From: Isoperla grammatica
Taxonomy: Eukaryota; Arthropoda; Insecta; Plecoptera; Perlodidae
Direction of reading: 5' to 3'
Length of the DNA: 64,000 nt
Assembly: GCA_945910005.1 (NCBI GenBank)
Contig: OX246739.1
Coordinates: 9,088,292 to 9,152,291, forward strand
A model generated the notes under the pieces. It was not told the DNA's origin. It did no database searches and saw only the letters and a program-made list of their open reading frames with translations. Shown piece by piece: positions 25,687 to 37,165 of the stretch. A program made the translations under genes and the position numbers. The first letter of the stretch is position 1, and the number at the start of each line of letters is the position of its first letter.

Positions 25687-25689
25687 CAT

Positions 25690-27687
25690 GTCAATTGACC
25701 TTTCTTGATCTTTATATATAAACCAATCGTTGTCTCGATTATCAAAGTTGCCAAATAAAATACAAGACTGTGTTTTATTTCAAATCTGAGTTTTATTTCA
25801 AATCCAAAATTTGGTCGGAATATTGCCAAACAAAATCAAATTATTGGGAAAGAACTACAAAATGTGTATTATGCAAAAGTGAATAATCTGAAAGAACAAA
25901 CTGTTGCTTGCGACATTATCAAGTTTTAGGACGATCCGTATGTAGATATAGTTCCTGTTTTTCGAAGAAAACAGAATTGGAAAACCATAGCAATAATAGG
26001 CACTATAGCTTCATTTTGACACTGGTAATAACTTGGGAGTATCCTATCAAATCAAAATTATTATTTTCATACAGCAAGTTACTAAAAGCCCCAATCAAAA
26101 TTTATGGCGGAAAGCAAAAACACACGTACTGTTAAAGTATGTGCATGCCGCATTATAATGGGTCCACGTTCCTTTCTCAATATCACTCCTTGAGACAATC
26201 CAAAGCTCATAATCTCATAATCTCCCCCTCCTCTCCTCCCGACTGTCCCCCCCCCCCCTCCTGTCACATTTATCACTATACATGCCACGTGTAAACGTAT
26301 TTGCTCAACCGTAATAATTTCAGTCGCCTGTGGCTGGATCTAGAGTTTATTACTATACAAAAGCTAACTTCGTTGACGGGTCTGAGTTAGGTCATACAAA
26401 CACTTCACTCACTAACATCAAAGATTACACACTCTCAGCTTCTCCTGGGGCAGAGCACGTATTGCGCTCGCTAACTATCAGAGAAACGGGTTTATACTGG
26501 CCACACCGTAAGACGTGAAGTGAAGCAAGAAAACATGCATCAGCCTAAAAAATCAAAATTTGGTGTTTGATTATTTTGTTGGTGATGTTCCGACACGGTT
26601 TTTTGTTGTGAAACATTTCTACAGAAGTATCATGGAACTGTTAAGAACATTTTCTGAAAATGTCAGCTTGTTATCTTTCCGACGCCACAAAAGTACTCCA
26701 AACGGCTTCCTTTGCTTCGGTTACTAAAATTGTGAGCAGTGACGGTCGCTCCACGCTGTCTATTTCAACGGTATTCTCCGCGGGATCATGATATTGTTAT
26801 TGTAAACTGCATTGACTGCACCAACCGTGAAAAGAAAGCGACCACATCACATCTGACAACATTTGCGCGATATTATTCCTACAATACTGGAGGGGAAAAA
26901 ATGAGATGCCGCTAGATTTAGGTTGGTAGTTGTCACTTCACTATTACATAATCTGCGAAGACACCAACTTGCCAGTTAATTTGACCGGACTATACCAGGG
27001 TCTATGCTCATTTGTGTTTATATACTAGAGAATGAATGACAGGTATGTTGACAGGAAGAATAGTCAGCTATCTCTTTGTGGAGGGTTGACCGTTGTATAG
27101 ACACCGCTGTCAGCGTAAACTATACCGGAAACTAGTGCGTATAGGCTCATCTCTTCCTTCCTGTCCCCCTCATTGCTCATGATGGCTTCCGACATGGACG
27201 CAATGAGCGCTGCGTGGCAACAGACCAATCAGGATGCAGGAGAGCCGCCATAACCACAGACATTCGTTGAAATCGAATTTTACTACCGTTCATACTTCCA
27301 AAACTTATATTTTTGTGCTTGAAAATTATAGTTTGTAACAATAAATATTATCTTATGTAACTTCTATTTAGTAACTTACAATTGGTTCATTTTAAAATCC
27401 CACGATCGATACTGTCTACTGCTGCTTTCTCTTGAAGACTTCAAGCACACACAGAAAGTACAGCCTGCAGCACTAGCGTTGAGTCTCGTGTACATGTACC
27501 CTCTTCTCTCTCCCATCGCTGATAAATGTATTTGTCGAACATTTCTACTACGATGCGCAGTAATGTTGCGGGAAGACCGAGAACATGGTAGTATCACTGG
27601 TACAGGTGGCTCAGAAGCAACACGCGGTTCCTATAGGCCTACTATTATTTGGGAGGTCACCGGTACTTCTGACAGAAGGTTTTCGTC
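25690..27687. other. No confirmed gene
   Basis: The interval includes a C-run near 26247 and a CG-richer block around 27120-27260. That block holds a 24-codon frame at 27179-27253, discussed as a weak finding. Otherwise nothing recognisable. Confidence 0.45.
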
Positions 27688-27865
27688 ATTCACAAGGTGA
27701 ATTCTAGATGCTAATATTCTAATTCTTTTGATGAATATATTCACACATTCACTTATTCACAAGGTTAATTCTAGATGATAATATTCTAATTCTATAGATG
27801 AATATATTCACACATTCACTAATTGACAAGGTGAATTCTAGATTGTAATATTCTAATTCTATAGG
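27688..27865. repeat. Tandem repeat, unit ~67 bp, 2.6 copies
   Basis: Three successive copies start with CAAGGTGAATTCTAGAT or CAAGGTTAATTCTAGAT, continue with AATATTCTAATTCT and then GATGAATATATTCACACATT. The third copy is truncated after TTCTATAGG. Divergence between units is low, suggesting recent duplication. Confidence 0.92.
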
Positions 27866-29321
27866 TAATATTATAGGTTTCATTGTGCCACAACATTTCG
27901 GTGAAGTAAATAACGCATCTTTATAAAAAAAATGATTCTTCTATAAATGTGTTTTCGTTTCGTTGATGTTCGATAGGAATGACTTGATCGTGGCTGCCCT
28001 GGATTTCCGTCCTGTCATAAAACACTCCCAAGGTAGACATTGCTGGCTTAATGGCAATCCTCCCTGCGTGGTCAGGTTACTGCATGGTTACGCCTGCGTC
28101 AGCAATGAAGGATCTGATGACGTGAGAGTTAGATCTACCCGACTCCTCGACTCTCGTGAAGCCGAGTGACTGATGATCCCTAGACTTAACACACTAGACT
28201 GAGAAATGAAGTCGGGCCGCATCAGCAGAACTCTAAGTATAATGAAAACAACCAACTTACAAAACGTACAGATGTTATAAAAACAAATACATTGTGTTTT
28301 ACAACTAAGGTAGTATGTAATTATGTAAATCGTACACGTAGTTGACAACCTTGAGTTCAGTTAATAACTCACAAATGGGCCTTTCACATTAAGTCATACT
28401 CGGTCATTAATAATGGGACTTCCCTGTCCGGGACAGTTTGGTGTCAGTTGGCTAGTCTCTTACGTTGTTATATTTAAGATTTCACGCATATTCCGTCCGC
28501 ATGCAATACGTCTCCATTAAACAAATTCTAGATAGGAGTGGGCAAATCATGTTGGTGGTTTTGTACCGATCCCAAACTTTAAAAAATAACACAATTTGTT
28601 ACTTATAAACACGTATTAAGCTTTCAACTCATAGTTGTTTACAATAGTAAAAAAAATTTAAAATAAAATTCAAGTGAGAACTTTTTTCAATCTAGACATT
28701 TTTGATGTTTCATTATCAAACTTTTTCAATGACTTACATATTTGGCTTTTAAGGGTCTCGTTTAAAGACAACACGACTGTTTATGACACGAAGCTTGTGA
28801 TAAATTAATAATGATTGGTTGTGTACGATGAAGAATCTGCAGGCTTAATTGAGACTTCATTAAAGATAATCTCTATACACTTAACTCTGCATAATCAATA
28901 TGAATTTCAGTATTTATAGCTGCTTATCATAGCTTTAATAATGGCAGCTTGTTATCGCTTTCTCTTCTATAGTGTTACGTGCTGCATGGCAGTGTATGCA
29001 TATTACAGCGCGGGCTATCGTAAGCGTAAAACGATGTTTTGTGTTTTATTTCTATCTGCTGTCAGCTAGCTCATATATTACTTTAAGTGCTTTTTATATT
29101 GCTGATCACTTTAAGCTTGGGGTTTTCTTTGAACAGAAATCGAACTTAAACGTTTTATTGAGAAAAGTATGCATAGTTAATGTTTCGTGAAGCGAAGAAA
29201 GAAAACGGGAGAGGCTATTCCACTATATAGTTCTAAAGTAACAACCAGAATTGAGATCTTTTGAAGTAACCAATTTCAAAACCATTTACCATGAACAGTA
29301 TGTCACAATGGAAAGTAATCC
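27866..29321. other. No gene seen
   Basis: AT-rich spacer with no recognisable feature. Confidence 0.5.
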
Positions 29322-29392
29322 GGTAGAAGAAGCTCAACGGTAACAAGCAAGACTCTGTTGTTGAAGTCGAAGTTTCGATTCCCACTACCAAA
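29322..29392 (+). repeat. tRNA-like fragment (SINE head)
   Basis: GGTAG at the 5' side can pair with CTACC at the 3' side. AGCTCAACGGTAACAAGC resembles a D-arm/A box and GTTTCGATTCCCAC resembles a B box. The arms do not form a clean cloverleaf, so this is probably SINE-derived. Confidence 0.5.
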
Positions 29393-32300
29393 ATAAAAAT
29401 CATTTTCATGATAGGTAAAAGTCCCAATTCTTAAAATTTGTGATATGAAAATAAAACCCAAGTTGTCTGTTTGTTGTCCGACATATCGGTGCGGAAAAAC
29501 CGTCATACGGTCAGGAAAGCCGGCCGATCCCTTCTAACACTGAAGTGAAATATTCGTTTCACTGAATGCATGGTAAACATACAGACATTTTAATCATAGG
29601 AGCGAATGTTTCGTTCGCTTTCTTTGTAATACTACGTTGTTTGAAATTGAAAAACATTGTTTACGAGTGAAGGCTTTCGTGATTGTGATCTGGAATTTAC
29701 TTTGTGTAAAACAACAATGATAGTTAATAACAAAGCAGCTCTATTGTATTGTTCCTATAAAATCTCCGCTGGTATGATATACGTTTTACAAATGTGACCG
29801 TGAGTTGGCTCACCCAGTGTACTAATTGCTTAGCGGAGATACGGGTAATTGGGCCCAAACCTTGAACAACTAGCAACAGAAATAGTTCTATGAGTATCGG
29901 ACTCAGAAAAAAATACTGTTTTACATAGACAATCTAAAATGTAAAAATGTATGAAGTTTTCATGCCAAGTTTAAAAGTTACTCAAGTTATTCAAATATGG
30001 TAATTACGAGTATTGAATTTAAATTTGAATTGACTTTAATAAGAGTTTAAAATTTAAAGGTTTTAATCACAGTATTAATACAGCGAAACAAGTTCAATTT
30101 TAGTAAAAAAAAAAAAAAAAAATACTTATCTACATATGATACCAAAATATGTTTTACTAGAGTTTTTTCTATTAAAGCATAATAAATGATACAAAATCAT
30201 ATTAAAAAGATGTTTAGTATAAATTATGATATTACTAAAACTATCTTTCTTTTGCTGTCACCCTTACCGCTTGCCGAGAACATTGTGTTCACAAGTTCTA
30301 GTGATAATACAAAAAAAATGTGATCTATTGACTATCCAAACTTTATTTCTCAAGAAACCTCTGTAATTTTAAATTCCCCGTGTGGCTTAATAGTGCAATG
30401 CATTTAATCTCCAAGATGGTTTCACATATTTCAAAATTTATTTTTTAAATGCTCCTTTTATTGATATGTTTATTTACACAATTTAAACATGATCGCAAAC
30501 CTACAGTAGTACAATATTAAAACATCTAGCTCTCAACCTACTACCCTACCGAGAGTTCTCACCGAGCTATGGTAATGTAAGGCGGCATTGTAGCACACAC
30601 AACACACACAGTGGAACACAGTGAGGCTTCGCACGGAAGAATGCTGCATTATTTGGTTCCTGTTTGCTTTTGCTTTCAATTTACGATGTTTGGAAAAAGC
30701 CTGACCCCTTATGAATAAATGATGCGTATGACGTTTGCCATAGACTTCATATTGCTACCGAGCCTGATGTGGAGGGTAATTCAATCATTCCACGGGGAGC
30801 TGTTTTCTAAAATGACAACTTTTTGTGCCACAAAACAATAATAATTCATAGTAGGGCATAACGTAACCTAATTGCAGTTGGTATCTGAGAATTGCGTCAC
30901 ACACATGGTTGCATAGTGGATTATTATTATTAAACATCGATAGTACTTATTTGTTTTATGTTCCAAAAACATTGTAACTTTATTATTTTCATTTTGTAAA
31001 TGGTCTCACAACAAAGGTGCACGTTGTAGTATAAGAAACTTATACCCTATAAACCCACACATGTTTGATTAATGGCAAGTTTAAAACGTTACGTTACAAC
31101 TGAATAATGCATAATCTTTGTTGGAAAGTTCATTTCAACGGGGCATCTATAAATAACGATAGTGTCAGGAGACTAACACTTCTGGCAAGAGTGTTGTTGA
31201 ACTTCTCCAATGTATTATTTCAAGCTTATCGAACCCACCGTTATCTCGGTGGACCAGGTTTGTCAGGAGGCGGATATTTGGGAATCTAATGTGCACATTT
31301 GTCAACGCGATGGTCACTTTGAGTTTGTATTACTTGCGAGACTTTTCCAAAGCTTATGGCCAATAAGTACTCACAATATTGGAGGAAAAACGACTGCTCC
31401 CAAATTGCAATTTATTTTGTGATTGTTATCACATGATAATTGAATAGTTGACTTCAAATACCGCAGTCATTTTATACATAATTAATGTAATACAATGCAT
31501 TTATAATAATAATTCTTTATATTTAAATTGATAGTAGTAGTAGTATTAGTAGCAAGTCATTAATAGTCATTCCACATTAGGATAACAGAAGTATGTTCTT
31601 GTAGAGGCACCATTATTAGTGATGTAAAATAACAACATAATAACAAGTATACACTCATTCATAATAATATTAACCATTTCGATAAATCTATTTTAAAAGT
31701 TGTACTGAAAGAGTCGTCTGCAGTTAGTCGCAGGTCCCAGCTGCATTCAAACATAAATAGCGTGTGCCTCAGTTAGTTAGTAGTAGTTAGTAGAGTCATG
31801 TGGACCTTCACCATCGCCGATGCCATCTCTCGTGGTTAAATGTCAAAAACCAGTAAGGCAATAATTGAGTATTGAAATAATTGTAGGTTCCTGTATTGAC
31901 GTAGACTGTTGTCTGAAAGTCTCCAGAACAGTCTTCAGTCGGAAACGCAAACTTCGAGCATTTGCTATAAAACCTTGATCTGAACTAAATTCCCTATTGT
32001 ATGGATAGCATTTTATAAAACAACTATATATATGATATTTTCGGTGCTTTTCTTCACCTAGGGGACAATTTCCATTTTATGGACGTAACAGAATAGTGGA
32101 AAAGTATTTTCCGCTCCCCCACTTCTCGGTCTAAATCATTCCTGTAAGTAGCGATGGAAGGGAAGCTGCGATGCGTTATGGACGCCCTTAAGTGACCGGT
32201 GCGGACTGCAAACGGCCGGGAATATCCCAGATATTACAAATACAAAACGTACACCGTCTTGTTTGGGAATAAGAAACATATGGAAACTTCTTGATATTCG

Positions 32301-33267
32301 ATCTGAAAATTCTCTTATATTCATTTTATAACTCCTGAGGGGGACTCTTTTCTACATTTACTCACGTCTTGAATATATATATCATGTATTTCTCGACAGG
32401 ATGTTTTCTAGATGCAAAAAAGAATTGCATGAATTCGAGTGAACTGACGGTACCGTTTTTTGCTGTTTTTGTTGAAACAATCATTTATTTCAATTTATTA
32501 GATTTTTAATGTTTTTTTAATATGTACATTCAAATGGTCACTATCAAAAATATAACTAAATCATTGATTAAACCATCAACATATATTCTAGATCACCGGT
32601 GAAGTATTAACATTGATAACATCCATGTAAGATTTCTAAAACAAAACAAACGTAAAACTTTTAAAAATTGCAGTAATAATATTAAAATATCATTGGAATT
32701 ATTGCACATAATCATACTCAGTAAAAAATCAACACTAATACATTTAGTATCTGTATCTTCGCTCATACCATTAGTTAATGCTTCTTAAAAACCACTATAT
32801 AAAACACATTAATCAGTTAAGTTAAAATGTAATCTAGTTGATTACTGCTTGAAGGAGAAATCCATCTTGTGCAAGTAGCTAGCAAATGTCGTGACGAACA
32901 GTGTTTTTACTCCAGGCGCTGTGAGCGTAGGGACTGTGTACAGGCTTGCGTGAACAATATCAAGAGTGCAACATGGGAAGAAATGCATTCGATAATGCGA
33001 TCTACACTCAACTACAAATGTTTCAGAAGGTGGGGTGGTTTTTAAACTGCAAAAACCAGCATAGTAAACATAATATAGAGTTGACGATTTTCTTATTGAA
33101 CTTGAAATTGTTCTTTAAAATAACTTACATAAACCCAGTGCATACTTCTAGGCTAATGTCTAGTTTTACACAGCTAGACTGATGGAAATGATGTTGATCT
33201 CTTTTAGTTTGTCATTTATGAGTGTTATAAACATTTGCGTCTTCCTCACAAGTGTATAACTATACTT
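29393..33267. other. No gene seen
   Basis: AT-rich. Includes a short poly-A run at about 30106-30122 and (GTA)-like low complexity near 31532-31552. No supported gene. Confidence 0.5.
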
Positions 33268-33950
33268 TTAAGTCCAATTCACACAACGTTATAAGGTATT
33301 GCAATAGCAATAAGAATAGGGTATAAGAAAGTGGTATAAGGTATAAGCTTAGGACGCCAAAGACTTTCCTGAAAAGATACTACATTTTTGTGTAGACTTC
33401 TTTGACTTGTTCTGGCGGCAGTTTGAGTAACTACAGCTGGCTGTCAATCAGCTGACTTCCCGCAGCTGTTATTTACGTTTTAAACCGGCATCGAATGTAT
33501 TGACAATAATTAAAAATAATAGTTAAAAATAATAAGAAAAACAATAATTATTATTATTCATTATTGTTGTGTTGTTAAATCATTAATGACGCCGATGGGA
33601 GAAGATATCTTGCACGTAGTCACCGGATGCAAGGTCTCTTTGATGTGTACCGGATGTATACGGCGAGTTTTTGTTTTGACTAATAATTTACAATGAAAGC
33701 ATCTGTTACATTGATTCAAGTTGCTAGCATCTCATTGGCGTGTTATAAGTGAGGTTTCAACGCATGATTGGTCCGTCATAAGAAAGTTGAAATATCTGAA
33801 CTCTCTTATACCAGTCTTATACCAATTGCTATTGCTATTGCAATGACACATTTGTGTGAACCCTTGTACGTAATCCCTATAGCCCAACTCGGCTTGTGAC
33901 TATACCTATACCTTATAACATTCTTATAACTTTGTGTGAATCGGGCTTTA
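33268..33950. mobile_element. PIF/Harbinger-like MITE, 677 bp
   Basis: The left end AGTCCAATTCACACAACG (33271) and the complement of the right end, AGCCCGATTCACACAAAG (ending 33947), form an inverted pair. It continues inwards with GTTATAAGGTAT and a second inverted block containing ATTGCAATAGCAATA and GGTATAAG. The trinucleotide TTA flanks both sides (33268-33270, 33948-33950), which matches the TWA target preference of PIF/Harbinger transposons. There is no transposase frame inside. Superfamily assignment rests on TSD length and is moderate. Confidence 0.85.
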
Positions 33951-36900
33951 CTATCACAAAAGCAGTATCAAGTAAAAATAAAATTAATTACATGAACTGA
34001 ACTGTAACCTCTGCTATTTGTGAGAGTTTAAATACATGTAAAGTGATATAAATCAAACCCTTCAGAGGTTCAATACTTCTCTACAATGCAAGCACAAGTA
34101 GAAATTACCTCCAACCTCCTTTGTTCCCAAGTGAAAAAAAACGGCCGCTTCAATTAACATGCATGAAATACATCTAGATAAGCGCTTGCCAAATTCTGTA
34201 CAAAGTTTACCAGTATTTTTGGCAAAAGAAGCCTCACATGTATGCGTTTAATTATATAAATATAAAACCAAGTGGATATGATGTAAGTTTGGCCAATAGC
34301 CCGGTCTAGTCCGTGCAAAAACGTAAAAATACAGAGAAGGTTTCCTGTCCTGAATCGCTGTATTTAAGTGACGAAGCATAATGTGTATTGTGTATTATTA
34401 AACGTTTTTCTGGGAAATGTTATTGCTACGAATGTGAGTTCAAGTGCAAAGTAAGCTGTTTGGTGTCCGTGTTTGCAGATTTCCTAAACGTTATTGGAGT
34501 CTAGACTGTATCCACACTAAATAAGCACTCAATAAATTCAAAGTTGTTCTGAATCGGCCTTGTTGACTCTGGCATTTGTTCGCACTGTCCAATCACTGAT
34601 TCATATGTGTCATATTTTAAATATAGATGTTTGATTCGTTATCGCTCACTCGTCCATAGTGTTCGGAGCCTACAAGGTTGGTTTAGTCGGTTTAAATTGA
34701 AGTCCCCCACTGAAAATCAGTCTTGTTATTGAGTGGGTAGACTATATATATACATACGTTTGACTACATTGACTGCGACGAAGCAACTAAGAACAAATAA
34801 CATAAGAAAACTAACAGAAACATAGGAATGTATTTAAAAATGCAGGCATCAAGCCTGTCATTAATGTTACTAAAAAAAGTGAAGTTCGAGTTTTATATTC
34901 GATCCCCTAGAACCATTCAAAACACTGATTAGAATGAAGTAATCACTAAACTGATTGTCAAGCCCTGTCAATCTCGGGTGTCCGGTGTGTTATGGTCAGA
35001 CTTGAAAGTACAATCCTCATCAGGGGTACATTAATACAAATATTGAATTAAAGCTGCTGGTAACAACGTACAATCTGATGGCTGTCACATGGCAGTATAT
35101 TTTTAATCAAGAAAATCCGTTTCGACCACGGTTTTTTAGATTTAAGCACGATAAAGCGTTAAATTAAAAACGTGACTGATGAAATAGGAAAATTTTGAAA
35201 GGTTTCAATTTATTTAAAAGTTCACTCTGTGATAAATTAATACTGTACTTGAAGTCAGTGTCACTGGCACTACATTATTTCTCTCATTCCAAAGCGTAGC
35301 ACAAAAATGTTAAACTATCAACCTAAATCATAGAATAATTAAATTCTACACTAACGTATTTAAATAATGACACAGCATGTTTTTGACAAGTAATGTGAGC
35401 CGAAAAGAGCGCTACTTGTAAAAAACAGTGTTTAAAACAAGTTGAATATGTAATAACCTTGCTATGGCGTTTAAGATAAAAATAAATAATTTATGAGGAA
35501 CAAAAACAGGTTAGTGACTAGAGGGTTAGAAACCTTGCGGTATTTCAGTCCACTGAAGAAACGACTGATATGGGAATATGGAAAAATAGGTCCGTGTATA
35601 GAAGACATTCGCGATTGAACAACAAAACAACGAAATACAGTCTTTAATATGTTATTTTATTAGTACATTGATTTCCTGCATTAAAAACGTTAGTTTTCCC
35701 GCTTAATCTTTAGTTTGCAGTATAATACAATTACAACTAGTGAATGCGTGTGTGACATGTGATGTGTGATGAGATCATATAAAAATGCACATATGTTTCT
35801 GAGACACGCCTTGAAGCAACTGTCTAGAGAAATCTTGCACTGAACTTCCAAATGACATGGCCACTGAAATACGACGCGCTAAGCCAACAGCACATGTGTA
35901 CTAAATTATGAGTGAGGCAGGCTCAAGTCTTCTTGCAGATTACACCCCACGTCGCACTGGAAAAGGTGATTTTTAAAGTGGAACAGAATATAAGGGCGAG
36001 ACATAAAACGTAACTTCAGGCAATATTGGAGTGTTATGATGAAAACGGTAACTGAGATACATGGCATACAATGTGGTGCGTTGAAGTTACAGCTGTTAGA
36101 TTCAAGGTTATTTCTAAGAGTTTATTTATTTTTATTCTTCATACATATGCATTATTTATGATCTAATGGAAGTTTTCTGGAATATGTTCAAAATAGGGTG
36201 GTTTTGCAATTGTTTATTTTAGTTTGAGTAAAGTGCTGTTAGATTAGAATAAAATCGCGCATTAAATGTAAAGCCAGGGATTACCTGTGACTTAATACAG
36301 ATTAATAATTATTATTTACATATAATATGCATGTTCTTTAAGTTTTGCTGGTTTACACCTTTATTATTGCTCAAGTGCTATTTAAGACGATGAGAGGTGA
36401 TATATGAAGATGAAAGACAGTTATAAAAAATGATATAAAATTAAGTCTCTACCTGACATATGCTTAGGTCGTGTGCCAAAACTGCATGAGCCCCCGCGGA
36501 CGGCTTTTAATTTTAGAGTGCATGACCAAATTAATTTAATGAATTGTTAATTTTATAGTTAAACGTTTCTCATATGTAGGCCTGTATAATTTTACAAAAG
36601 TTTAATTAAATTAATTTTAATATCGCATAATATGTTTGATTGATTATGTTTGTATTTCAGTTATTTGCAGTAATTTTAATATTATTTTCTGGTTAACTTG
36701 TCTGGTGCCTGCTTTTCTACATGGATTTCAACTGAGAGCATTTAGACAAGATGTATTTATGATGATATTATAATATGTAAATGTAACAATAATTTAAATG
36801 ATAAGACAATAATACGAATATCGAAACAAACAATAACTGAATGCGAAGTATCAAATACGCCGTAGAAAAGCTTCGTTCAATTTAATTCAATTTAAATTCA

Positions 36901-37115
36901 AGTTTTTAGTGTGGTAATTAAATTTGAAAAAAATGTATACATTAATTTGCATTCAGATGGAATTCAAAATTAATTAAATTAAGTTTATGGCTGAATTAAA
37001 AATTGAGGAGTAAATTTATAATAATACATAGTTGGTATATATATAATATAATATATGGTGAGTGAAGTGAGTGGAGATTTGACCGGCCGAGCGGAGGGAG
37101 GTAGACTCGGGGGAA
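33951..37115. other. No gene; one short dispersed hairpin
   Basis: At 34704-34747 there is a 45-bp hairpin-forming repeat also found at 52709-52758. Otherwise AT-rich spacer. Confidence 0.5.
34704..34747 (+). repeat. Short dispersed hairpin repeat, copy 1
   Basis: CCCACT (34706-34711) pairs with AGTGGG (34732-34737) around AAATCAGTCTTGTTAT. The same layout, including AAATCAGT, CTTGTAACTGAGTGGGTAGA and the AT-rich trailer, recurs at 52709-52758. Confidence 0.65.
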
Positions 37116-37165
37116 CCCCTGAAGAGGATGTATGATATTACATCGAAACGTCGGGATGGAGGGGG
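37105..37165 (+). ncRNA. Hammerhead-ribozyme-like motif
   Basis: CCC is followed by CTGAAGA (37119-37125), which fits the CUGANGA core. Next come a stem GATGTA/TACATC with a 6-base loop, GAAA (37145-37148), C, GTC, then GGG, which pairs with the leading CCC. Order and spacing match the minimal hammerheads of Penelope-like retroelements, with stem III almost absent. One extra G between the core and stem II and the short stem I argue for a decayed or weak ribozyme. Surrounding sequence (37080-37110) is unusually GC-rich for this window. Confidence 0.5.
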
